The notes under the pieces: model-generated | Told to the model about the DNA's origin: nothing | The model's database searches: none | The model's input: the letters and a program-made list of their open reading frames with translations, nothing else | Shown here: piece by piece, positions 11,746 to 24,117 of the stretch | Numbering within the stretch: the stretch's first letter is position 1 | Layout: every line of letters starts with the position of its first letter | Origin: Druceiella hillmani | Taxonomy: Eukaryota > Arthropoda > Insecta > Lepidoptera > Hepialidae | Length of the DNA: 64,000 nt | Reading direction: 5' to 3' | Assembly: GCA_039881145.1 (NCBI GenBank) | Contig: JAYKKI010000075.1 | Coordinates: forward strand, 537,001-601,000 | Position numbers and translations under genes: made by a program

Positions 11746-12836
11746 AGACAGATAATTGTTATCAATATATGGTTTATTCTAGTAAACGAATATACAAACG
11801 GAAATGTGTTTAAATGTTGAAAATTACAAACGGACACTTTAATTTTAAATGACGATTGATTTATTTCTAATATAGATTTAAACTCAAATTTTTCTAACTT
11901 TTTCAGTGTTATGTCATGCAACGTTATCAGAAATATTGGACCTTGCATATATAGATGCATTATTTCAAATTAAAATGTAGCAAACCTTTACTGAAAATTG
12001 TATAAACTTCTATTCAAAGTGGTAGACTGAAGGGATCAAAGGAATTCGGAGGATTCATCGGGTTCCTTTTATTCAGTTACATATTCGAACTGAGTTGAAG
12101 CTTCGTGCCATTCTACTTTTTTGGATGATTTAGATTATGTAAAACTTTAATTGTAGTACCAACCTTAAGGTAGAAGACACAAGTTGGGTTCTTGGTGAGT
12201 CAAGAGTGTGAAAAAACTCCACAGGATAATGTATAGCTACAACCGAGTTCATAAATCTGAACTTGTAAACTCTATCGTCAGCTTCTTCAACACTAAGTTG
12301 TTGATGGTACTGATCAAGTCATTTGTGTTAATGAATCTAAAGGTAGGTTTTATAGGATAAACTGATCAAAACTATGCCAACATATTAAATATTGTAGAAT
12401 ACTTATTTTCTCATCGTCCTCTAAAATATTTCCGTTGCCAATATCAGGTAATAGGTTAAAAAACTACTCGGCCCTTAAGTCACTTTAAAGATGTACACGC
12501 ACGTTAACCCTTATGAGAGAATTTTGACATTAATCTATAAAATTGATGACTTGAAACAGGCGTTAATTTCTTATGCGTGTATCCCACGTCGAACAATATA
12601 AAAACGTTTACAGTTAGATAGAAATTTGAAGCCATAAAATTTAAACTTTCCCCTTTATTAATTTGGGCAGTGGGTAAAATTGTGATAGAGTCCATCTACG
12701 AATATACATGCCCGTAACTATAAATTGAAGCTCAATTGGACAGTTTCCTTTGAGACTAAAAATACTAATTTAAGAACAGACGATCCCCGAATTTTACGAT
12801 TAGATAAATAAGTACATACAGGTATACAAAAATAAT
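11746..12836. other. Intergenic; weak coding-like patch
   Basis: A short plus-strand frame near 12148-12230 reads STNLKVEDTSWVLGESRV, followed by stops. The family is not recognised. Otherwise no supported feature. Confidence 0.35.
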
Positions 12837-12960
12837 TTTTTAAAGTCGGTACCAAGTGAAATGGAGCACTCAGCATATGCTCACCTATGGGGGTGCGGGT
12901 GTCCGTGACAGATAAACGTGAGAGGGGAAAGAAGCATCCACTTGGTACCGATTCCAAAAA
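12837..12960. mobile_element. Foldback (MITE-like) element, about 124 bp
   Basis: TCGGTACCAAGTG at 12846-12858 is repeated inverted as CACTTGGTACCGA at 12939-12951. The similarity extends outward through a T-rich stretch, to about 19 of 22 matching bases per arm. The GC-rich interior contains the palindrome GCATATGC and GGGGGTGCGGGTGTCC. The overlapping 96-codon minus-strand frame is a by-product of the element. Confidence 0.6.
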
Positions 12961-14170
12961 TCTAAAGTGATAGTAATATTCTGGAAATTTTTTTACATTT
13001 AAAAACAATACTGTACGAAGAAATTACAATTAAATATTAGTATTTTCTATTTTTTCATAATTTTCGAAATGGATCTTATTCGGCGGATTATTATTAGAAA
13101 GGTTCGATTTTTTTTCAAAATTTCCATCTGTAATTATGTACTTGAAACGATGTAATTAATTAAAAAGAGTCTACCTTTTAAGGGATATTTTTATTTCATA
13201 TCATTTTTATATGTTTTAGTATTATAACTTATTTGCGTATATTTGTAATTATGAAGTAATGAAATTTTTGGCTGTATTTTTTAAAAATATCGCTGTTTTC
13301 TTAACTTGTGATTTATTCGTAGATATATACAAAACAACTAATTCAAAATTTAAATATCCTTGTAAAATTTAAATGACGGTAAATTATACACATTAAGAGC
13401 CTTTTGAATTTACAGTGAACTTGATTGTCATAAACATTGACTTAAACAATGATGGATTTAAAAAGAGATAAGACTACAAAATTGTTAAGGGTTGGGATTT
13501 GTAGAATTTTTTCAGAAAACTTTCAAAGTATTTTTACCTCAGTAAACACCAAATTTAGTACACTGCAACAAAACCCTTTTGGAACATTATAATTTATAAA
13601 CCATTGTCTCGCTAATCACTATCGGCGAAAAAAGTGCAATTGAATGAAAAATATTTTTGGATATTTAAAAATTTCTGGACAATAGGAATACAAAGAGTTT
13701 TAAACATTTTTGGAAATTTAAGTCTCCATTCATTTCTATTATACATAATAATTTTTTTAAACAGGTTGGTAATGAATTAGTAACCACTTAACTAAGTATA
13801 TTCGAAATTATCAATAAACGAAATAGCTAACGAAGACCAATTAAATTATTTCCTAAATTTTTGTTAGGAACACTAATTATGTGTCATAATTGGTAAGTAT
13901 TGAGAAAAAATATAAGGAGATTTTTTATTTAAATTTAAATAATTTCAATGTATATAGGGTTTAATTTAATATGCATTTTATTTTTATCGAGGGTGCCCTA
14001 TTCACACAAAGGGAAGCTAAATTTTTCCCCATACGTATATGATATCCGTGAAAGAAGAATTCAATCGGATTTCATAATTGAAACAAATTAATTTTAATAA
14101 AAATTTTTTAAAGAAAAACAACGATTTGATAAATCGCAAAATATTCATTTTCAGACTTTAAATAGACATG
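12961..14170. other. Intergenic, nothing recognised
   Basis: AT-rich, no coding-like frame. Confidence 0.4.
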
Positions 14171-14274
14171 ATGACAATATTGTCATGTCAATATTGTTTA
14201 TGTCAGTTTATATTTACACATATATATTTACACACATATTTTGTTTATGTCAGTTTATGTTTATGTCAGTTTAT
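14171..14274. repeat. Palindrome plus three copies of TTTATGTCAGTTTAT
   Basis: A perfect 16-bp palindrome ATGACAATATTGTCAT (14171-14186) is followed by TTTATGTCAGTTTAT at 14197, 14244 and 14260. This is local slippage or duplication. Confidence 0.8.
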
Positions 14275-16239
14275 ATTACACATGCTTCTATTTGAAGTTT
14301 TTAGAAAAGTGACTCCTTCATTTTAGGGTATAATATTAGAATATTTATTTTTATCTCTTTATTTTACTTGTAGAGAATCATACTGATAACAACTTAGGCT
14401 GCGATTCCAGGAAAATTTGTTGGCGAAAGGCATAAACGTTGAAAGAAATTACAGCCTATATACTTATTTAAAAGAATTGGTTTTACGATTTTGAAGAATT
14501 TCGGTTCGTGCTAACATAATCCATATTTTATCAAATAAAAAAAAGGTTTGTATATTTCAGGTATAGGTAGATATACCAAAATAATCAATTTGTTTTCGTA
14601 TATTTTTAAAATGAAAAGGAGAATTCCTTGTCTGTTATTTGTTTATTTCATGAATCGAGTTACTTTTAATGAATGCGACGTATTTAGAATTAAACTAAAT
14701 TTATCGTATGGAAAAGTTTCTCGGCTCAAAGTTTTTCAGCACGAAACAATTACAGCGTTGTGATAATCCATTACATTAACTGGCACGATTTGCAAGCAAC
14801 GAAACAATTTAGCGGAAGCGCTCGCAACGAAAAAGTTTACCATATAACTTAGTCAGTATTCGCTTAACGTACATTTCAGCGGTTTTGTTTGTTGAGATTT
14901 TGAAATAAATTGAATTAAGTGGTTTTTGATTTTCTGTTCAGCAATTTGGCAGTTTTTTTATTGATTTTGTGAAATTTCAATCACATTTAAAGTTCTTCAA
15001 TATTAAAGTTTTCAGGCCATTCTTTTCAATTAAAAAATGTAGACGAAAAATATTGAAGAAAGTGTGTGTATGATATTTTAAACATGTTATTTTTTAAACG
15101 TCATCACTACTCTTCATTAACGTCAACATTAAAATTCTTAAATATTACATATTAGGTTAATTTGTTTATGTTTATGATTTTAATGCCCATGAAATATCTA
15201 CTAATGTCAGTTCCCTATCCTTTGAAGGATTCATTATTTTCTCTGAAAATATATTAATATTATATAATCCAATCTTATATACAATAATTAGCGTGCTTCG
15301 TGGCTATAAATGCACTTTAGCTTATTTTTTTTCTTTAAATTCAGGTATGACTCATTAAAAGGCAATGTACCGATTGTTATAAAGATCGTTCATGATACTT
15401 TTATCCAAAATATCAATTTAGAAAGTACTTTTACTACCAATTAAAAGCTATGCAATTTCAATTGTTGTTTAAGGAAATGTTTTATCATATTGCACATTTT
15501 TCCTAATTTTTTAATATTCAATATTTCTATATTTATCTTATACAATTGCATTTTACCAATATAATTTTATTCACGGATAACATCGGTAAATTGAGTCTAA
15601 AAATATTTAATAAGTGATGCGTTTCTAAAGATAAAACTTATATGAAAAAAAAAATAAAACATGAGCTGTGTCTAAAATTGTACCTTGTTCCGAGTAGCTA
15701 GTAGCTCAGAACCAGGTATAATTTAAGTTTTTATTAGAGTAATAAGTTTTTAATTTTTTTCCATTAATAAAAAAAATTCATATTTTCTAATGCGCACTTG
15801 TTAGCCAGTAGTTTCGAGATTGTTAACGATAAACTTTTTAAAACTTACCTATTTTTAATTTTTAACTTTTTAAACTTACTATTTGTATCATTTGCTAAAT
15901 GATTTTTTTTTTATCCATCCAAGAAGCGGTCTATGAGATTACTCGTACACAACCAGCCGATAAAAAGACATTTGTTTCATTAGAATAAATTTACGTACCC
16001 CTAAATTTTTGATCTCTTTCATCTTTATTTTATGTAAATCACGGAAGTCGTTTATTTTCCATAAAGACCTATTATAAGGTTTTTAATATAAAATAAATAG
16101 AAGGTTGAAACTGGTCGGAAAGGTGAACGTCGCGGAATTTTGGGTGACAAATAACATAAATAGAGACACATTTAACATTTAAATTATTAACAAGTCATTT
16201 GTGAAATATCAAAATCCCAAATAGTACCAAATTAACCAG
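14275..16239. other. Intergenic with one imperfect palindrome
   Basis: A 71-codon frame at 14548-14763 lies upstream of a CpG-containing stretch (14780-14900), but I cannot support a gene. An imperfect 50-bp palindrome at 15674-15723 is centred on AGTAGCTAGTAGCT. Nothing else is visible. Confidence 0.4.
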
Positions 16240-16313
16240 AATTTAAATCATTAGTGCAATATATATAGCAAGAGATTAAACTTGCTATATATATTGCACT
16301 AATGATTTAAATT
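16240..16313. repeat. Perfect 33-bp inverted repeat, 8-nt loop
   Basis: Positions 16240-16272 are exactly complementary to 16281-16313; the loop is AGATTAAA. The stem contains CATTAGTGCAATATATATAG. It is the longest perfect hairpin I see in the window. A stem this exact must be recent or under correction, and could be a foldback insertion or a small-RNA precursor. Confidence 0.85.
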
Positions 16314-16896
16314 AGATATAAAATAGAAAGAAGAATTATGGTACATCACAAATATTTTTAACACAATATAGGCATCTTAAAATGTATTATTCATAACCAG
16401 ATAGGCATCATCAAATATTAATTATGTCTTATTTATAACCAGAAATAAAATGTTAAACATCTTTGATTTGACACTGACCTTTAACGTTTGACAGAAAATA
16501 GAGAACTTCTGTTTATTGTAGTTTCAATAACCTTTAAGTAATGGAAAAGTAAAATTTCTATTGAAAATCTCTAAATTATTAACAGAACCTAAAACATTTA
16601 GGTTTTTTGTACATTGCCACCAATGGCGTGATAAAATCTAATATTGTTCATGGTAGACATTAAGATTAAGAGAAAATAATTTGTTACTATTTTATATTAT
16701 ATTATTAATAGCCGGACACTACCAAATTTTTCCAATCTCAAATTTGTTTTGATTTCATGACATTATTATCACTACCAAATTACAGATAAGAATTGATTGT
16801 TACGTCGTGTAATTTAGAGAATCAGGGAAAATTTTACCATGAGTTTACAAGTGGTTCCTTCCACATGTCTTGTATGGTTAAACGCTTAAATTACTT
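16314..16896. other. Intergenic, nothing recognised
   Basis: AT-rich, no coding-like frame. Confidence 0.4.
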
Positions 16897-17175
16897 TTGC
16901 TGATAGATATCCCCTACGTTATAAATGTCATGTATGCCACTGCGACTAGCAGTGAAGAATTGATTAAAATAAACGACATTTCAGAGTTTACACCCGTTTA
17001 CGTCGAAATATTTCATGCGAGAAACACATTGCTAAGAAAGAAAAATGTGTATGGTCTTCATTATATTTCGTTTTATGTCCCAGAAAAAGATTTTATAAAT
17101 AACATTGTAAGATTCTGTAAGTATGTGAAAAGTTCTTTAACTTAAGCATTTATTCAATATAATAAATATCCTTGT
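16897..17175 (+). pseudogene. LINE ORF2 C-terminal fossil
   Basis: The 82-codon frame has codon use richer in G/C at third positions than its neighbours. Near its end it reads EIFHARN, then YGLHYISFYVPEKDF, INNIVRFCKYVKSSLT and, after the stop, AFIQYNKY. Jockey/CR1-type ORF2 proteins end with a similar layout: an H..TRN motif, a Y.G...YN.LP.. motif, FK..VK..L and a final AFYS..EY. It is therefore probably the far 3' end of a dead LINE rather than a host gene. An AATAAA lies just after the stop (about 17161). A terminal exon of a host gene is the alternative. Confidence 0.45.
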
Positions 17176-18299
17176 TTTTTGTTTTATATTGTTACTGTTC
17201 TTTGAAATAACTAAAATGAATCTATTAAGTACCTAACTGAAGGGTGACAATGAATCGCAAATAAAATTAATCAAAAACCACCCAAGAATCCGAATTATTA
17301 AAAAATATACGAAAGGATATCGTATATAAAACGTGAAAGATATAACAGACAGTGTAATTACGTTATGAAAATTTAATATTTATAATCAGTTTGATAGAAA
17401 TACTATATAGCCTTAAATATTTATAAGCGCTTGAAAGAACAAAAGTAAAAAAAAACTTTAACGAAGAAAGTGATTAGAACATTTGTTATGGAAACAAATG
17501 TTCTAGGAGTTACATATTGAATTTATTTTAGTTTTCAAAAATCATCTAAGATTATTTATACGATTATCACTTTAAACTTGTCTATTATGTTAATTATCAA
17601 ATTTTTCTTTACACTTCACGTAGATTTACGGAGTAATAATAAAGTGTACACTGTAGTAATCTCATCACAGCTCTAGTAGAAATATTTCACAAATGCCCAT
17701 AACATCAAAGTGGAGGAATGATATTTTCAGATATTATAAGATTAGGAAACACAAATTGCACTGGAATGAGCATTTGGTACTTGACATATTTTTATGTAAT
17801 TAATACAATTTATTTATATACTTTTGAAATTGACGAAAATATTTGTCATTTGAATTAGAAATGTATTAGAAATATTGAATCTTTCTTATATTTCATTTAT
17901 TGTATGCCATCATTTTTTACAAGCAATCGCCTCAAAGTACCGACTACAGCAAGTATTATGTTACATCTTCTTCAATATTATGTTGTTTCATTATTTTGTT
18001 TCTGTATTCTAAAAATAAGGGAATATCGTATTAAATAATTTTACTGAAACAAATATATAATATTTAAATCCACTCACAGTAATACTCAGTCCTTAAACTA
18101 CTAAACGTAAGGAAGTTTACACTCAATTTCACATATTAGGTATATGCTATTACAATAAAATTTTTAAATTTCTTATTAGGTGTACGACTTTTTAACACTT
18201 TTTAAAAAGCGCGAGATACTTTGGAATATAGACAAAATTTTCCCTGATACTAACATCATATCTTGTTTATACGGTTTTATAATTTTGTGGTTAAGACAT
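17176..18299. other. Intergenic with one 13-bp hairpin
   Basis: TAGAACATTTGTT at 17475-17487 is exactly complementary to 17493-17505. No coding signal. Confidence 0.45.
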
Positions 18300-18430
18300 G
18301 GAGTTCCTTGCTAGATTTTTTAAAAATTTTAAACTTTGTTTAATTTAGGTCTAACCTTGATACCTAAATTCTTTATTTCTCTACTTACTATGAATGTGAC
18401 ACGAAACCCAATCCAGTCAAACACCATTGA
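18300..18430 (-). pseudogene. Possible LINE RT thumb fossil
   Basis: The minus strand, from about 18425 down, reads SMVFDWIGFRVTFI, VSREIKNLGIKVRPKLN without a stop. In Jockey-type RT proteins the segment after the YADD box has an NG...L..V....DLGV..D.KL pattern, which this resembles. It is short and low in information; chance is possible. Confidence 0.2.
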
Positions 18431-18484
18431 CTTAAAATAAACTTGAATATTAACTGACTTTGTTTTTGTTATTTCAACGCGGAG

Positions 18485-18875
18485 CTAGACAGAGAACTTT
18501 TGTAGGAATGAGTAAACATGATGCAAAATAATGTTATTGAACAAAATTACTCATAGGGTAGAATATTTTGGATCGTATTTCTGGAATCGTCAAAGGAGAA
18601 TTTCTGAAAGGAGCAGTTTTAAATCTTGGCAACTTTCTGTTTTAATCGATATCCATAGGACAGAAACAATTCTAAATTCCTACCGCTTATTTCATTTCTA
18701 TCACTAAAGTTGTTAACGATTTTTTTATGATAACAAATTTCATGCAAATGCTTTACCACTAGGCAAAATTTCTAGTTACAACCTCAAACGAATTTTGAGA
18801 AAATCAGCTGTAATGAACATACAGACGAACGATCACATGGTAATAAAGGTATCGTTTTTTTCCTTTTTTCTTTAA
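18485..18875 (+). repeat. Interspersed repeat with LINE-like 3' tail
   Basis: The distal part reads TTTTGAGAAAATCAGC, ACATACAGACGAACGATCAC, then GGTAATAAAGGTATCGTTTTTTT. The order (TTTTGAGAAAATC, CAGAC-rich, GGT..CGTTTTTT) parallels 6300-6392 and the tails of dispersed insect repeats. The body is not recognised. Confidence 0.4.
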
Positions 18876-19805
18876 CTAAAAACTGAGCCCTACTTCTAAT
18901 AAATTGCATGAGTGGAAGTTCTTAATGTAATTTAACATTACTTTTGAAATAATAACTTTACCTTAAACTATGTTTAAAATTAAAATGTTAAACCATTATT
19001 TAAAAATTATTGGAAATAATAGAAATTATTTTACGTTAACCACAATATTTTTTTATTCAGACAATCACCGGTGTAGCATTAAAAGGAATTACTCATAAGA
19101 CGTAACTTTAGGTCTTATTTTTTTTTTCTTAATAATTGATTGATTAGCACAGGAGACACGTTGTTGAGAACGGGTGAGTTCGTCCACAGTTGAGAACAGA
19201 TGGGCTAGTGCAAGAATATGTACTAATATGCAATGCACTACGTTACCGTCATAAGATATAAAACAACATGATAAAAGAAAGTAAATAGAATTTTGTAATT
19301 TAAGTCGATTATCTCATGCTTTTTTTTAATAGACCTCAATCGATAATGTTGTAGTTCTTCAAAAGCGACGTCTTCTGATAAAAATGAAACGTTTTTTGCC
19401 GACATATCGGAAAAAGCCTGTTGTTAACGTCGTCGACGTCGGGAATGGGAGATATTTTTAATCATAAATTGTTTCAGACGTTCCGAACCGTCCAACCGTT
19501 ACTCGTAATGAGTGCTTCGAAATATGCTCAGATCACATAATAATTGACTTTGGTTTTTAAATGTTCCTTTTATCTTCTTTTACAGACTTTTATTAGCTTC
19601 AATTTAATATATAAAAGTATGAATATAACGGAATATTTAAATTAATTTTTCACCGTTTTCCAAATATCAGAATTATTTAAAATTTTGCACATATAATTTT
19701 GAAAATACAATAATTAAAAAAATTAATTTATTAATGAAATTATTAAAACGGTAAATAGCAAAAGAATTTCTCACAACCCACACAAGTCAACAATAAATTA
19801 ATTTT
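18876..19805. other. Intergenic, nothing recognised
   Basis: A GC-richer patch at 19390-19450 contains CGTCGTCGACGTCGG but no frame I can support. Confidence 0.4.
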
Positions 19806-19916
19806 AATGCAAAAAAGCGTGGTGTACTTATTTTCATAATGGTTTTATCTTTACAAACAGCTAGCTACGAAAACTTTACGACAATCTAAATCAAGTACTC
19901 CACACTTTTTTGCATT
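19806..19916. mobile_element. MITE-like element with 24-bp inverted ends
   Basis: The left end AATGCAAAAAAGCGTGGTGT (24 bp, 19806-19829) matches the reverse complement of 19893-19916 at 22 of 24 positions. The 111-bp length and lack of an ORF fit a miniature inverted-repeat element. No target duplication identified. Confidence 0.6.
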
Positions 19917-21094
19917 TAAGTATTTGGTTAAATTCTTTATTCTTACTATAACCTTATTCAAGAAATTAAGTTTTACTGAATTGTGAAATATCTTTTTGCT
20001 GTTGACAACAATTTTAATATTTAAAGAACATTTTTATGTCATATTTCTACGAAAGCGTGTTTGTTTTTTTTGGAGTTGATTTTTCTTTGATTTGAATTAT
20101 TTATGTGCCTCCTCTCGTTTTAATGAGCTAAAAGTTATGTAAATACCTTCGTTATAATAAATGACAAGCATATGATAAAATTTTGTATGTATTCCAAAAT
20201 TTTATCGATTACGTACTTTCATTGTTTCGGAAAAAACTTATCCACCTTCACAGTAACCTGCAGAGTATGCATTAAAAAATAAGAGATATCAGACAGAAAT
20301 TTCATGTGCATTAATGATTACATCACATTTTGTGCACGTCATTATGTAATGTGAAACGATAAGAAGACGATAAAACTTGCAAATATTTATCAAGAATTGG
20401 TGACGAATGATCCTAACATGGATTAGTAGGAAAGGTCGATAGAGACTAATTGGTCTTAACATAATGCTAAACCAAAAATGTTACATTTTAAATAGTTGCA
20501 GATATAAATTTCAAGAAATATATGATTTATATACTTTATTTTTGCGGTCTGAAACATATGCTATGAAATTTCTCCCGACTTCACCAGCGTAGATTTGTTA
20601 TAACATAGATGGGATTTGTTTCAGGCACAATGAAATTATGGCAACATTTTACCGTTTATTCTTTTATGTACACTCATAGCGTCATTTTTATTACAGAACC
20701 AAAAACAGCGGCTTTCATTCTATAGTAATCATGTTCTTTCCGGTTATTGAATTGTAGCACAAAAATGAAATGAGGTACAAATTACAGAAGAGTGCGTAGA
20801 TAATAAGTAATTGAAGGCATGTTTACGCCAATACATGATTATAAATATGGTAAATAAATGAGTGTCTTTGGTAGTAGTCATGGTTTATATATATATATTT
20901 TTTTTATATTTAAACATAATTTCTTTACCGTCGTTAAATCTATTTTCACTAATGTTAACATACGTTTTGTTAATGAATTATTAGCTTTTCCAAAAAACCA
21001 ATAAGAATGACAAATTTTTAAGGAATGTTCCCATATCTCTTTTGTGATACTTTTTCATATTTTGCAAAACCATTCAATCAGTTGAGACTACTCT
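19917..21094. other. Intergenic, nothing recognised
   Basis: A short (TA)n/T-rich tract at 20884-20910; otherwise no structure seen. Confidence 0.4.
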
Positions 21095-21345
21095 CTTTAG
21101 ACACAAACACAACAACACACATGCATCTGTGTGTATGCCTGGTATATATTCTCTTTAAACACAGACCATATAAACACAGGATCACGTGTGCACGGGGGCT
21201 AACCCACGCGTCCATGCATAGACAAACGCCAACCGTCCACACACCTGCATGCGCACGTGTACAGTCTTGTCCCCACGTGAACTCCTATTCGCACACATAC
21301 ACTCCTAGGTGCACACACACGCGCTCATAAAAACCTACACACATG
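21095..21345. repeat. Degenerate CA-rich simple repeat island
   Basis: A stretch of alternating purine/pyrimidine with many CACA, CACG and CATGCA motifs, strongly enriched for C and A on this strand and much richer in G+C than the surroundings. The 101-codon frame here is a by-product of the composition (His, Thr, Cys, Arg rich). It is a decayed (CA)n-type tract. Confidence 0.8.
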
Positions 21346-22446
21346 TATCCACGTCATGGGTATTCATAAACTTTCGAACCGTAATTTCATTTAAATAAAA
21401 TAACTATATTAAATGAAGTGACTGACTGCCTCAGTTGAGATTATATCTAATATTTCAAATAATTTTTTTCACATTTTTCACAATGAGTGTACAGTTGGAC
21501 AAACTTCTGGACAAGGAAAGGAGTTGAATAAATATGGGATTATACATAAGACGGTTAATGTGTATTTTGATACATCTAAGCCAAAATTAAATGACATTTC
21601 TAAATTGTTAATTGGTACAAATTGAAACGAATTTTACTTAACGTTTAAACCCTATAAATATAGTCTGCATAAAATTGATACATAAGTGAGGGAAGTATTG
21701 TTCCTTTTTCTAAATGTTCTGAATCACGCGGTGTGCATCTTTAACATCTCACTCGTTACTCAAAACATCTGCAAAGCGTACATGTCTCTGAAGTACATTT
21801 CATGAATTTTAAAATATGATTGCCTGATAAAATATGTTTTTTAGAGCTTTGTATCGATCTTGTTAGTGAAAACAACGATAGGAAGTGGTAAACCACGAAA
21901 GGTATGATGACATTTAGATCGACATGAAAAATGCTTTATGATCAAGGAAATAGCAGAAGAGCTGATATATTACAAATTAAATTTTGCTCAATTTCAGCAA
22001 TCCTTCCATAGACGAATTATAATATTAAAAAACACTTGATTTAGCAATTATCTTACATATCCTGAATTACTTTCAGAAGTAAATTACGACCGTCAAGTAA
22101 AACCATCCTCGATTTAAATATATAATCAGAAAAATAATAATAGATCAAAATACTTAAAATTTGTAACGCTTAGCGTACATTATAAATACTTAAGATTAGG
22201 CTTAGACTTTTGTATCACATCTGTCAGTAGTGATAGTTAAATTTTACTTCTTATTTTATGCAAAGATCTTAGTTCCAAACTTGGTCTCATGATTTTATAA
22301 GAAAATGTATCGTACGAGTTTGTAAACGAAAGAAATATTTTACCCAAAAAATCAATTCAGAAATAATTTAGAATTTTGATTCAGACGGACGCTGAATCAA
22401 AGGAGGCTAAGCGTTATATTATCATGCACATTGTGCAAGGATTTTT
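21346..22446. other. Intergenic, nothing recognised
   Basis: No coding-like frame or repeat found. Confidence 0.4.
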
Positions 22447-22539
22447 AATGTATATCGATAGATATTTTGTAGTATATGTCTCAAAAATAACACCGTTATT
22501 ATTGAAACCAATACTACAAACTACCTATTGGTATACATT
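22447..22539. mobile_element. Small foldback element, 29-bp imperfect arms
   Basis: AATGTATATCGATAG...TTTGTAGTAT (22447-22475) pairs with the reverse complement of 22511-22539 at about 23 of 29 positions, including TTTGTAGTAT exactly. At 93 bp it resembles a miniature inverted-repeat element. Confidence 0.5.
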
Positions 22540-24117
22540 AAACTTTTACAAATAAAACTCAGATTTCATAATAATCGGAACAAGGTTCTTTTGGGTCAAA
22601 GCAGTTGAGATCTCTTCCAATTGCCCATCTGAAGAGGTTGTCGTACAAGGAAATCTAGGTTATGGTTAATAATTGAAGTAAAGTAGATAAAATACGACAT
22701 TATCCCATTTTGTTTAGTTGTGAATATAAATTAAGCGTTAATGAATTTTTACAAAATTAACACAAAATATATTCAATTCTTCTATTTTTAAACCCTTTCA
22801 ATATTTTCCTCGCTTATGTAATTATGGGAGGATTTTTTAATTTTGTTATAATAACACATAAGTTAAAGTTTTTTTTATATTTAGGAAATTAAGTTACGGT
22901 TTCAATTTGCTAAAGTGTTAATATACTAAACACTTCAAAAAACTAAACTGTCCAAATACTAAACTGCTTGAATTTTTTGAAAAAATTTCATTAGCTACAT
23001 TGAATTCGTAATTTACAACAGTTGCAACAAAAAACAGTGATTATGCTCCAATGATAATCAAGATAGCAGATATTCTGTTCAAGTGAAGACTTTGAGCTAG
23101 AAAACAGTTTTGACTAAATCGAAATTTTAGTTCAAGCGTAACTCATATAATATTGAAATATTTCGTTAATGTTGAAATAAAACTACAGACGCATTTAGAT
23201 TGTTTTTTTTATGTTTTATGCTGCTGTTAGACATGTTAAACCAAATAAATTATTTGTATACTCCATGATATTAATATATAAAATAACAATAAATAAAAAA
23301 TGGTGCTAAGTACTGAGTTTCATCTTTCAAGAATATAGTATTATTTAACTCATCGAATGTAACTTTATCTTTTTTTGTAATTTAAACTGATAAAAAAAAT
23401 TATAAAATGCTCATGAACCTATAAAATTTGTTATTAAATCGAAGGGCAAAGCTATTTAACCTGATATTTTAATCGAGTCAATTAAAAATATAAACAGAAA
23501 TGCGGAATTCCCTCCACTAAAAGACAAAAAAATCAATTAGCTTTCCAAGAAATACTGATTTAAAACATTAAGTGAAAAGGATATGAATACATTATTAGAT
23601 GAACCATGATATAGTTGATTATGTGTGCATAATAATTAGTTAATATGTAGCCACATTCGTTGTCTTTGATACTGTAGAGTGATGTAAATTCTGACTAAAT
23701 GGGAATTCTGACTAAATATAGGTGAAAATTCATGTAAATACTTCACACTTACAGAAGATAATAAAATGATTGAGTTTTTAACGTGCTGAGATTATTTATT
23801 GCAAAATTTCAATATGTAAATATTACCCAACGCGGTCAGTGTAGTTACCGAAGGAAGAATAAATCAATGACTTTGATTCTCGATAAAAGTAGTAATTTCA
23901 TTGCTTAATAAATATATTATTTTCAATTAAATATATTATTTTCAATATTCTGGGTAGCTAAAACATAAAATTTGTTTGGAAAAAGCTCAGTTATTTTCCA
24001 TCTTTGCTCAAGAAACAACATGGTAATAATATAGTATGGAGTGATAAAAAATTGTCATTTACGAAATGTGATTATCAGTATTTAGTAAAATTAAAAGTTA
24101 TCTATAGTATATTATAA
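22540..24117. other. Intergenic with short tandem duplications
   Basis: A 19-bp unit AAATATATTATTTTCAAT is duplicated at 23910-23946, and ATTCTGACTAAAT is duplicated at about 23688-23718. No gene signal. Confidence 0.5.

Noticed and set aside
18870..18910. GSV-like match to the RT GVPQGS box on the minus strand
   Set aside because: Neighbouring residues do not continue the motif, and the segment lies at the tail of another repeat.
21025..21330. 101-codon ORF rich in His, Cys, Thr and Arg
   Set aside because: It is explained by the CA-rich simple repeat composition, with no motif or codon signal beyond that.
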